Shown here: in pieces, positions 57,203 through 64,000 of the stretch
How positions within the stretch are numbered: position 1 is the first letter of the stretch
Layout: the number at the start of each line of letters is the position of its first letter
DNA from: Streptomyces collinus
GTDB taxonomy: Bacteria; Actinomycetota; Actinomycetes; Streptomycetales; Streptomycetaceae
Assembly: GCF_031348265.1 (NCBI RefSeq)
Contig: NZ_CP133771.1
Span: 3,968,001 to 4,032,000, forward strand
Direction: 5' to 3'
Length of the DNA: 64,000 bases
The notes under the pieces: generated by a model
The model's input: the letters and a program-made list of their open reading frames with translations, nothing else
Told to the model about the DNA's origin: nothing
Databases searched by the model: none
Position numbers and translations under genes: made by a program

Positions 57203-57248
57203 GGAAACCCGCTGGCCCGGGCGCGTACGGCCCGCCTAGGGTGCGCGC

Positions 57249-57716
57249 ATGACCGCGACCGGCCCCCGCCTCGAAGAGATCACCCCCGCGAATCTCGACG
57301 CCGCCCTCGGCATCCGCGTCCGCCCCGACCAGGAGCACGCGGTCGCCCCGGTCGTGAAGTCCCTCGCCGAGGCCTATGTGCATCCCGGCATCGCCTGGCC
57401 CCGCCTGATCCTCGACGGCGACCGCCCGGTCGGCTTCCTGATGGCCTGCCTCGGCATCGACTGGTACGGGGACGGCAGCGAGATCCGTTCGGGCCTGTGG
57501 CGGCTGAACATCGCGGCCGGTGAGCAGGGCAGGGGGTACGGCCGGTTCGCCGTCGAGTCGGTGGCCGCCGAACTGCGCCGACGCGGCACCGAGAAGTTCT
57601 ACGTGACCTGGCACTCGGGCCCGGCCGGCCCCGAGGGCTTCTACCTGGGCCTCGGCTTCCGCCCGGACGGCGAGAACAGCGGCGGCCAGACGGTGGGAGT
57701 GCTCGAACCGGCCTGA
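57249..57716 (+). CDS. GNAT-family acetyltransferase
   Basis: 155 residues. GNAT fold with acetyl-CoA loop EQGRGYGRFAVESVAAEL and the closing FYLGLGFRPDGE. It resembles spermidine/diamine-type GNATs (ITPANLDAALGIRVRPDQE), but the acceptor is not known. It lies 46 bases after the flavin reductase, in the same direction. Confidence 0.87.
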   Translation: MTATGPRLEEITPANLDAALGIRVRPDQEHAVAPVVKSLAEAYVHPGIAWPRLILDGDRPVGFLMACLGIDWYGDGSEIRSGLWRLNIAAGEQGRGYGRFAVESVAAELRRRGTEKFYVTWHSGPAGPEGFYLGLGFRPDGENSGGQTVGVLEPA

Positions 57717-57743
57717 CCCCGACGCCGGTGGCCTCGGAAGCTC

Positions 57744-58181
57744 CTAGCCCCAGTCCCGCGCGGAGCGCCCCCGCTTCGTCTCCGAGCGCTGCTTCTTCTC
57801 CCGCAGCCGGCGTTCGTTGATGCCCCGGGGGATCCGGGTGGGCTTGCGGGGCCGGGGCGGGGGTGCGGTGGCCTCGGCCAGGAGCGCAGTGAGGCGTACG
57901 GCCGCGGCCTCGCGGTTGCGCCACTGGGAGCGGTGCTCGGAGGACCGTACGGTGACGACCCCGTCGACCAGGCGCCCGGCCAGCCGCTCCAGGGCCCGCT
58001 GCTTCCACACCGCCGGCAGCGCCTCGGTCTTCGCCAGGTCGAAGCTCAGCTCGACCTTGGAGTCGCTGGTGTTGACGTGCTGCCCGCCCGGTCCGGACGA
58101 CCGCGAGAAACGCCACATGAGCTCGGCCTCGGGCAGGGAGACGGAGCCGCGGATGACGTGGGGACCAGACATGCCCCCCAT
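57744..58181 (-). CDS. arfB: ArfB-like peptidyl-tRNA hydrolase (ribosome rescue)
   Basis: 145 residues from ATG 58181; an ATG three codons on is possible. It has the catalytic GGQ motif in SSGPGGQHVNTSDSKVEL and a basic C-terminal tail (RKPTRIPRGINERRLREKKQ), the ArfB/YaeJ pattern that enters the mRNA channel of stalled ribosomes and frees the peptide. It is too short to be a class-I release factor. Confidence 0.9.
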   Translation of the reverse strand: MGGMSGPHVIRGSVSLPEAELMWRFSRSSGPGGQHVNTSDSKVELSFDLAKTEALPAVWKQRALERLAGRLVDGVVTVRSSEHRSQWRNREAAAVRLTALLAEATAPPPRPRKPTRIPRGINERRLREKKQRSETKRGRSARDWG

Positions 58182-58341
58182 GTTCCCGCTCCTGTCCCGT
58201 CCACGTCACCCGAATAATCGCGGGTAAAGAAAGTAAAGGAGCTGGAACCTCGCGTACCCCTCTCCACGTTCATGGGGGTAGCTGTAGCTTCGGTGCCGCA
58301 GCTTCTTTGCCGCACGTAAACGAGGGAAGGGACTCCCAACA

Positions 58342-58917
58342 ATGGCTGTAAGCCTGTCCAAGGGTGGCAACGTCTCGCTCACCAAGGAGGCTCCGGGCCT
58401 GACCGCCGTCACCGTGGGCCTCGGCTGGGACGTCCGCACCACCACCGGCACGGACTTCGACCTCGACGCCTCCGCGATCGCGGTCAACACGCAGGGCAAG
58501 GTCTACTCGGACGCCCACTTCGTCTTCTTCAACAACAAGCAGACGCCGGACAACACGATCGTCCACACCGGCGACAACCGCACGGGCGAGGGCGCCGGCG
58601 ACGACGAGGCGATCAACGTCAACCTCGCCGCCCTCCCGGCCGACGTCGACAAGATCGTCTTCCCGGTCTCGATCTACGACGCGGAGAACCGCTCGCAGAA
58701 CTTCGGCCAGGTCCGCAACGCCTACATCCGCATCGTCAACCAGGCCGGCGGCGCGGAGATCGCCCGCTACGACCTGTCGGAGGACGCGGCCACGGAGACG
58801 GCCATGGTCTTCGGCGAGCTCTACCGCAACGGCGCGGAGTGGAAGTTCCGCGCGGTCGGCCAGGGCTACGCCTCGGGCCTGGTCGGCATCGCCCAGGACT
58901 TCGGCGTGAACGTCTGA
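58342..58917 (+). CDS. terD: TerD-family protein (tellurium resistance / calcium-binding)
   Basis: 191 residues. TerD domain: VSLSKGGNVSLTKEAPGL, GLGWDVR, DFDLDASA, GDNRTGEGAGDDE (calcium site) and VTIYD-like VSIYDAENRSQNFG. It binds calcium and is part of membrane-linked stress responses; tellurite resistance was the first phenotype. It has its own terminator, so it is a single-gene unit. Confidence 0.93.
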   Translation: MAVSLSKGGNVSLTKEAPGLTAVTVGLGWDVRTTTGTDFDLDASAIAVNTQGKVYSDAHFVFFNNKQTPDNTIVHTGDNRTGEGAGDDEAINVNLAALPADVDKIVFPVSIYDAENRSQNFGQVRNAYIRIVNQAGGAEIARYDLSEDAATETAMVFGELYRNGAEWKFRAVGQGYASGLVGIAQDFGVNV

Positions 58918-58942
58918 CGGACGCCTGAGCGTTTGCGCGGGA

Positions 58943-58968
58943 CCCCGGGCCGGTCGTCCGGCCCGGGG
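58943..58968 (+). terminator. Terminator after terD
   Basis: Perfect 11-bp stem CCCCGGGCCGG / CCGGCCCGGGG with tetraloop TCGT, 25 bases past the stop. Confidence 0.8.
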
Positions 58969-58975
58969 AGCTCCT

Positions 58976-59040
58976 TCCCAGGGGCGCGGGGACTGCGCGA
59001 CAAGCCACAGCAAGTCCGCACCGGACAGAGCGCCGAAGCC
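58976..59040 (+). repeat. Dispersed Streptomyces-type intergenic repeat, copy 5
   Basis: CCCAGGGGCGCGGGGACTGC then GCGACAAGCCACAGCAAGTC. It belongs to the GGGGCGCGGGGAACTGCGCG family, with one A missing. It lies between terD and the GNAT gene at 59073. Confidence 0.7.
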
Positions 59041-59072
59041 CCTACGGCGCGTCGAAACCCTCCCCACCCGAG

Positions 59073-59597
59073 ATGCGTTCCCACGTGATCCTCGACCCAC
59101 TGGTCACAGCCCCGCTGAGCGGCCCCCTCCTCGCGGAGCTGACCGCCCTCTACGCCTCCAACTCCGCGTTCCACCGCCTCACCGGCGACTTCCCCGACCC
59201 GGAGGACATCCGCCCCGAGCAGGTCGCCGCCGCACTGGCCGAGGAGCGGGAGCTGCCCGGCGCCGAGATCCTGCTCGCCCGCAGCTCCGGCCGTCTGACG
59301 GGCATCGCCGTCACCCTCGCCCAGCACCCCGACCCCGCCGACCCGGACCCCTGGATCGGCCTGCTGATGGTCGACGCGAGGCTGCACGGCCAGGGCCACG
59401 GCCGCCGCCTGGCCGCCCTCGTGGAGGACCGCTTCCGCGCGGTCGGCCGCACCGCCGCCCGCCTGGCCGTCCTGGCGAACAACCCTAGGGCCATGGCCTT
59501 TTGGACCGCCCTGGGCTACGAGGTCCTCGACCACCGTGAGGACCGGGGCATGGGGCGCCCCTGCACCGTCCTCCGCAAGGCACTGACCACGCCGTGA
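59073..59597 (+). CDS. GNAT-family acetyltransferase
   Basis: 174 residues. Acetyl-CoA loop RLHGQGHGRRLAALVEDRF, plus the DP..WIGLLMVDA strand and AFWTALGYEVLD end. Acceptor unknown. It is convergent with the M1 metallopeptidase gene, 4 bases from its stop. Confidence 0.87.
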   Translation: MRSHVILDPLVTAPLSGPLLAELTALYASNSAFHRLTGDFPDPEDIRPEQVAAALAEERELPGAEILLARSSGRLTGIAVTLAQHPDPADPDPWIGLLMVDARLHGQGHGRRLAALVEDRFRAVGRTAARLAVLANNPRAMAFWTALGYEVLDHREDRGMGRPCTVLRKALTTP

Positions 59598-59601
59598 GGC
59601 C

Positions 59602-61104
59602 TCAGGGCCGCTCCGGCTTGCCCTCCCCGTACAGCCAGTCCTCCCAGACCCCCGCCAAGTCCGCCCCGGGCGCCTGCTTCTCGGCGTAGGCCGTGAAGTC
59701 GGCGGTGTCGGCGTTGCCGTACCGGTACTCGGCCGCCCACCCTCTGAGGATCGAGAAGAACCGGTCGTCCCCGACCGCCTGCCGCACCTTCTGCAGCACC
59801 ATCGCCCCCCGGAAGTACACCGGCGGGTCGGAGATCCGATCGGCGCTCGGCGGGTCGGCCGGCGGAAACTCCCAGATCTCCTCCGCCTCCTCCGCCGTGT
59901 CGAAGTGCTCACCGGAGTACAGCGCGTCGAACGTCTCCCGCGCGCTCTTCCCGCCGTGGTCCTCCTCCCACAGCCACTCCGCGTACGTCGCGAAACCCTC
60001 GTTGAGCCACATGTCCCGCCAGCTCTCCGGCGAGACCGAGTCGCCGTACCACTGGTGGGCGAGCTCGTGGACGAGGAAGGTGATGTCGGGGGCGCCGGGG
60101 AAGACCGGCCGGGTCTGGGTCTCCAGGGCGTAGCCGACGGAGGCCGCGCTGTCGACGATCGCGCCGGTGGAGGAGAAGGGGTACGGCCCGAACCTCCGCT
60201 CCGACCACCGCAGCACCTCCGGGATCCGCCCGAGCACGGGCCGGCTCGCCGCCGCCTCGGCCGGGTCGACGGCCGTGTACAGGGGCAGGGCCCCGGCTCT
60301 GGAGCGGCTGATGTCGAAGCGGCCGATCGCGAGGGTGGCGAGGTAGCTCGCCATCGGCTCCCCGCTGTGCCACACGAACGTCGTACGGCCCCGCGCGGTC
60401 CGCTCGCCGCGCAACTCCCCGTTGGAGACCGCCTGCAGCCCCTTCGGCACGGTCACCGCGAGGTCGTAGGCCGCCTTGTCGGAGGGGTGGTGGTTGCCGG
60501 GGAACCACGCCATCGACCCCGTCGGCTCGCCGAGCGCGAGCACCCCGTCCGTGGTGCGCAGCCAGCCCTCCTGGGAGCCGTCCGGGTCGGTGACGGTCTC
60601 GGGTGCGCCCGCGTAGCGGACCGTCACGCTGAACGTCGCGTCCCGGTCGAGGTCCTCCCGCGGGCGGACGGTGAGCTCCTGCCCCGCGCGGTTCCAGCGG
60701 GCCGTCTCGCCGTCGACGGTGATCTTCTCGACCTCCATGCCGAGCAGGTCGAGGTTGAAGGCGGAGAGGTCCTTGGTCGCGCGGGCGGTGAGGGTGGCCG
60801 TGCCGGTGAGGTGGTGGTCGCCGGGGTCGTAGGCGAGGCGCAGTCCGTAGTGGGAGACGTCGTAGCCGCCGTTGCCGGCCTTCGGGAAGTAGGGGTCGCG
60901 GACGCCGGAACCGCCCGGGGTGCCGTGCACTCCGCCGCCGCACGCGGTGAGGACGAGAGCGGAGGCGAGCAGAGCGGAGACGGGCAGCGCCGAGGCGGGC
61001 AGGGTGGCTGCGGACAGGATGGGGACGGACAGCGTGGGGAGGGACAGGGTGGGGACAAGGCGTACAGATCGGGCCACGGTCGCGATCCTACGGGCGCGTG
61101 ACAC
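59602..61104 (-). CDS. M1-family metallopeptidase lipoprotein
   Basis: 500 residues from GTG 61104, with GGAGG five bases before it. The signal peptide ends in lipobox LTAC (Cys about 55). The catalytic zinc motif is HELAHQWYG followed by WLNEGFATY, as in aminopeptidase N relatives. The N-terminal domain has YDVSHYGLRLAYDPGDHHLT. It is probably an exported, lipid-anchored aminopeptidase. The hydrophobic core of the signal peptide is made of seven ~5-residue repeats (TLSLP, TLSVP, ILSAA ...), which is odd. Confidence 0.9.
   Translation of the reverse strand: MSRARRIATVARSVRLVPTLSLPTLSVPILSAATLPASALPVSALLASALVLTACGGGVHGTPGGSGVRDPYFPKAGNGGYDVSHYGLRLAYDPGDHHLTGTATLTARATKDLSAFNLDLLGMEVEKITVDGETARWNRAGQELTVRPREDLDRDATFSVTVRYAGAPETVTDPDGSQEGWLRTTDGVLALGEPTGSMAWFPGNHHPSDKAAYDLAVTVPKGLQAVSNGELRGERTARGRTTFVWHSGEPMASYLATLAIGRFDISRSRAGALPLYTAVDPAEAAASRPVLGRIPEVLRWSERRFGPYPFSSTGAIVDSAASVGYALETQTRPVFPGAPDITFLVHELAHQWYGDSVSPESWRDMWLNEGFATYAEWLWEEDHGGKSARETFDALYSGEHFDTAEEAEEIWEFPPADPPSADRISDPPVYFRGAMVLQKVRQAVGDDRFFSILRGWAAEYRYGNADTADFTAYAEKQAPGADLAGVWEDWLYGEGKPERP
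60946..61050 (-). repeat. Degenerate 15-bp tandem repeat encoding the signal peptide core
   Basis: Seven units of 15 bases read TLSLP, TLSVP, ILSAA, TLPAS, ALPVS, ALLAS, ALVLT in the lipoprotein signal peptide (residues 19-53). Most units begin with a CTG leucine at the second codon. Unit number could vary between strains and alter signal-peptide length. Confidence 0.6.
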
Positions 61105-61114
61105 CATCACCTCC

Positions 61115-61615
61115 GTGCTCGATATCGGCTACGCCCTCTCCAACCGCTTCCCCGACCCGCCGCAGACCGACTACCGCCGCGCGGACGTCCGGGCGCTGCG
61201 GCACGACCTGTTCTGCGGGGACGTCTACCTGGCGGACACCAAGACGGACCACGAGGTGTCCACAGCCTGGGGATGGGTGCCGGTGCTCGACTTCGCGTGG
61301 GCGCTGTGCGACATCGTGGAGCGCATCGACCAGGACCCGGCGGGCTCACGGGCCTCCCGGCCGCAGCGGGCGGAGCTGGACTTCACCGAGTCGACGGACC
61401 GGATGCTGTTCGAGCGCCGCTTCGGCTGGGTGGACATCGAGGCCGACTGGATGCGCGCGGAGGAGCCCGCACTCACCGTCTCCCACAGCGAACTGCGCCG
61501 CGAGTCACGGGACTTCCTGCACGACCTGATCGCCGACCTCACCGACCTGCACGACGACCTCGCGGAGAACCCGGCGATCTGGACCCTCCAGGCCCGCTTC
61601 CCCCGGGTCTCCTGA
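61115..61615 (+). CDS. Conserved hypothetical protein (DUF7878-like)
   Basis: 166 residues from GTG 61115. RFPDPPQTDYRRADVRALRH, VSTAWGWVPVLDFAWALCDI and ELDFTESTDRMLF look like a Streptomyces family I know only as hypothetical. The start lies 10 bases from the GTG start of the divergent metallopeptidase gene and has no ribosome binding site, so it may be leaderless or start elsewhere. Confidence 0.75.
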   Translation: MLDIGYALSNRFPDPPQTDYRRADVRALRHDLFCGDVYLADTKTDHEVSTAWGWVPVLDFAWALCDIVERIDQDPAGSRASRPQRAELDFTESTDRMLFERRFGWVDIEADWMRAEEPALTVSHSELRRESRDFLHDLIADLTDLHDDLAENPAIWTLQARFPRVS

Positions 61616-61680
61616 CGCGCCCGGCGACCGCGATGACACCATCACCGGTGATCAGTACCTGACACGGGGAGAGCGGGAGC

Positions 61681-62337
61681 ATGACCACGGGGCGCGTGAC
61701 GTACCACCTGAACCACGGGGTGCACCCACCGGCCCTGATCGGCGAAGACGGAGGGGGGCAGATCACGTCCGCCCGGCTCAGCCGCGACCTCGACAGTCCG
61801 GCTCCGGACCGGCTCCGCTCGCTCCGGGCCTTCCATCTGCGCGCCGAGGACGGCACACCGGTAGCCCGCGTGGTCACGGAACAGCCCCTGGGCACACGGC
61901 TGAGCGGGCGCCCGGCGGTGTACCACGTCCTGGATCCCCACGGTGCGCCGCTCGGACGGATCACCTTCCGGCGGCGCCGCGCCTTCCGCTGGGGACGCAG
62001 GCGCTGGACCGTGGAGCCCGTCGCCGGGCCCGTCCTCAACGGCTACGCGGGCCGTCTCGTGTGGTGGGCGCTGTGGTGGCCCCTGGGGCTGCCCGTCCGT
62101 CTGCTGTTCCTGCTGTGGGTCCTGATGGCGGAGGCCGACGACGGTTTCCGCCCGCCCCGGCGCATCATCTGGCGGGACTCCTCCCGCAGCGCCCACCTGG
62201 TCTTCCGCGCGGTGGCCGAGGACTACCGGATGCTGCGGCACGATCTGGACCCGCGCCTGGTCAACGCCCTCATAGCGCTGCACCAGTCCTACGACCCTGC
62301 GGAGGGGGCCGGCTCACTGGGCTGGTACGAAACCTGA
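61681..62337 (+). CDS. Hypothetical protein with one central hydrophobic segment
   Basis: 218 residues. Beta-rich start (RVTYHLNHGVHPPALIGEDG), a basic patch RRRRAFRWGRRRW, then a hydrophobic stretch LVWWALWWPLGLPVRLLFLL (about 126-150). The alternating FHLRAEDGTPVARVV pattern recalls scramblase-like LURP folds, but I cannot assign it. Confidence 0.65.
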   Translation: MTTGRVTYHLNHGVHPPALIGEDGGGQITSARLSRDLDSPAPDRLRSLRAFHLRAEDGTPVARVVTEQPLGTRLSGRPAVYHVLDPHGAPLGRITFRRRRAFRWGRRRWTVEPVAGPVLNGYAGRLVWWALWWPLGLPVRLLFLLWVLMAEADDGFRPPRRIIWRDSSRSAHLVFRAVAEDYRMLRHDLDPRLVNALIALHQSYDPAEGAGSLGWYET

Positions 62338-62363
62338 GCCCCTCCGCGGTGTCCGGCGGCGCG

Positions 62364-63041
62364 TCAGCCCTCCACGCGGATCCCCCACTGCGCGGCCAGC
62401 ACGGGCGCCAGGTCCAGCAGCTGCGCCGTGCTGATCACCGCTCCCGACAGGCGGTCCAGCCCGCCGCTGATCTCCAGGGAAGCGGCGCCGCGCAGGTCCA
62501 CGTCCGTGAGGGTCGCCGCGTGGAAGTCGGCGCCCTTCAGCGCGCAGTCCACGAACTCCACGCGCTCCAGGCGGGCGCCGCCGAAGTCCGGCTCGACCAG
62601 GACGCAGCCCTCGAAGACGACGTCTCTGAGCCGGGCCGTGCGCAGGTTCAGATAGTCGATCTTGCCGCCGCGGATCAGCACCCGCTCCAGCACCGCCCCG
62701 TGCAGCTGCGGTCCGCCGAGCCGGGCATCGGTCAGCTCCACGTCGCGCAGGGTCGCCTCGGCGAGGTCGGTGCCGACGCCGCGGACGCCGGTGAAGACGG
62801 AGTCCAGGACGCGGGCGTGCCGCAGCCGGGTCTCGTCCAGCGCGCAGCCCGTCAGCGCGCAGTCCATGAAGCGGGCGCCCGATCCGTCCTGCCCGGTGAA
62901 GTCGGCCTCCCTCAAGTCCAGCCCGTCGTAGTCCCCGTCCGGCTCCAGCTCACCGCCCCCGTACGGCTCCAGCACGGGCAGCCGCACCTCCGGTCGCCGC
63001 GCGCCCTTCACACCCGTACCGCCCACCGCTCTCCTCGCCAT
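62364..63041 (-). CDS. Pentapeptide-repeat protein
   Basis: 225 residues from ATG 63041. About 20 pentapeptide units of the A(D/N)LXX kind (LDLREADFTGQDGSGARFMD, then further LTGCALDETRLRHARV...) form a right-handed quadrilateral beta helix. Such proteins include gyrase-protecting Qnr/MfpA types, but many are of unknown use; no MfpA-specific feature was checked. The C-terminal LSGAVISTAQLLDLAPVLAA caps the helix. Confidence 0.87.
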   Translation of the reverse strand: MARRAVGGTGVKGARRPEVRLPVLEPYGGGELEPDGDYDGLDLREADFTGQDGSGARFMDCALTGCALDETRLRHARVLDSVFTGVRGVGTDLAEATLRDVELTDARLGGPQLHGAVLERVLIRGGKIDYLNLRTARLRDVVFEGCVLVEPDFGGARLERVEFVDCALKGADFHAATLTDVDLRGAASLEISGGLDRLSGAVISTAQLLDLAPVLAAQWGIRVEG

Positions 63042-63192
63042 GCGCCCATGCTCCACCCGACCACTGACAACCGCCCCTGACCTGCTCGTGGCCTGCCCCT
63101 GACCTGCACGGACACCGGTGATGTCACATTCCGGCGCCCTCGATCGGTCGTACGTGCAGAAAGCGGCCCCGACCCGAGGGAGATCCACAGTC

Positions 63193-64000
63193 ATGCACCG
63201 CATCACCGTCATCGGCGGCGGCTTCGCCGGACTGACCGCGGCCATCACCGCTGCCGAGGCGGGCGCCAGGGTCACCATCCACGAGGCCCACCACACGCTC
63301 GGCGGCCGGGCCCGCACCGCCGAGGGCCCCTACCGCACCAACGAGGGCCCGCACGCCCTCTACAACGGCGGCCCGCACTGGGCCTGGCTCAGGCAGCGCG
63401 ACCTCATCGGGCCGCTCGCCCCGCTGCCGCCCCTGGAAGCGGCCCGGCTCCGGCTGCGGCACCAGGGCGTGCTGCGCCGCACCCCGCCCTTCGCGATGCT
63501 GAAGCTGCTGCGCCGGACGGGGCGGCAGGCACCCGTCGACGCCGACTTCCTGACCTGGGCGACGGGCATCGCGGGCGAGGAGGGGGCCCGGGCCGCCGCC
63601 CACTACTCGGCGGTCGCCCTGTTCCACCACGATCCCGGGTCGCTGTCGGCCGCGTTCGTGCAGGAGCGGCTGCGCCGCGCCACCAAGCTGCCGCCCGAGG
63701 CGCACTACCCGCGGGGCGGCTGGGCCAGCCTCATCGACCGGATGGCCGCCCGCGCCTGGAACCTGGGCGTCCGGATGGAGACGCTGTCCCGCGTCGACAC
63801 GCTCCCCACCGACACTCCGGTCATCGTCGCCACCTCCCTCCCCGCCGCCCGCCGCCTGCTCGGCGACGACTCCCTGACCTGGCCGAGCGGCCGTACCGCC
63901 CTCGTCGACCTGGCCGTACGCACCCGGCGCGGCGACGCCTTCGCGGTCTCCGACCTGGACGCACCCGGCTGGCTCGAACGGTTCACCGCCCAGGACCGCA
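63193..64000 (+). CDS. NAD(P)/FAD-dependent oxidoreductase, N-terminal part (cut by window end)
   Basis: 269 codons visible from ATG 63193 (GGGAGATCC upstream); no stop by 64000. FAD-binding Rossmann motif ITVIGGGFAGLTAAITAAEA and the GG motif THTLGGRART-like HHTLGGRARTAEGPYRTNEG, as in amine oxidases and phytoene-desaturase-like enzymes. The NEGPHALY segment fits that group. The product may be involved in carotenoid-like or monoamine chemistry; undecided. Confidence 0.85.
   Translation, partial: MHRITVIGGGFAGLTAAITAAEAGARVTIHEAHHTLGGRARTAEGPYRTNEGPHALYNGGPHWAWLRQRDLIGPLAPLPPLEAARLRLRHQGVLRRTPPFAMLKLLRRTGRQAPVDADFLTWATGIAGEEGARAAAHYSAVALFHHDPGSLSAAFVQERLRRATKLPPEAHYPRGGWASLIDRMAARAWNLGVRMETLSRVDTLPTDTPVIVATSLPAARRLLGDDSLTWPSGRTALVDLAVRTRRGDAFAVSDLDAPGWLERFTAQDR

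Overview
The window is a high-GC actinomycete chromosome segment and looks like Streptomyces. The signs are GTG and TTG starts, futalosine-route menaquinone genes, a DasR-type GlcNAc cluster, an orphan groEL with CIRCE operators, a BldD-type box upstream of a GAF-PAS-GGDEF cyclase, and DUF397, DUF3027 and DUF3263 proteins. From memory only, the gene order (cdgB, nagA/nagK, otsA/otsB, thrC, groEL2, murQ, mqnD/mqnB) resembles the S. coelicolor SCO4281-SCO4327 core region in reversed orientation. No tRNA, rRNA, CRISPR array, prophage or complete insertion sequence was seen.

Layout. 1-4 kb: end of a P-type ATPase, then two paralogous secreted proteins that share a 37-bp upstream dyad. 4-13 kb: a large HSP90/sacsin-like ATPase, a repeat-rich non-coding stretch, a DUF3027 protein, an MFS transporter, a lipoprotein, mqnB-mqnD and a cold-shock-domain protein. 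13-24 kb: a HAD hydrolase, a HAAS-type membrane protein, an XPB N-domain-like protein, two tiny secreted peptides, a YqhA-IstB membrane fusion, an XPB helicase and a HelD-family RNAP-associated ATPase. 24-31 kb: SDR and AfsR-like regulator, cutC, mycothiol-transferase-like proteins, an HD protein, and the rpiR-murQ pair for MurNAc-6-P recycling. 32-39 kb: a CDP-glycerol transferase-like protein, an accessory patch (DUF397, an HTH/zinc protein, a broken Uma2 gene), an esterase and an OYE-type oxidoreductase.

40-53 kb is core metabolism and stress. It holds groEL with two CIRCE elements, a small cold-shock protein, a MoaD/ThiS carrier, and threonine synthase behind a SAM-I-type riboswitch. Next come gpgS-otsA-otsB for glucosylglycerate and trehalose, then a sugar-binding lipoprotein divergent from nagK-nagA across two DasR-like sites, then a PfkB kinase. 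53-64 kb: an SH3-like secreted protein, a CBM-like membrane protein, a cdgB-like cyclase with BldD and Crp-like sites, a flavin reductase, GNATs, an ArfB-like rescue factor, TerD, an M1 metallopeptidase, a pentapeptide-repeat protein and the start of a FAD oxidoreductase.

Points most worth a second look: the YqhA-IstB fusion beside the XPB pair; small dispersed repeats captured in coding sequence (an in-frame insert in MqnD and the N-terminus of NagA); a duplicated XPB fragment with 24-bp tandem repeats after the gene; a doubly broken Uma2 gene; and a threonine synthase riboswitch.
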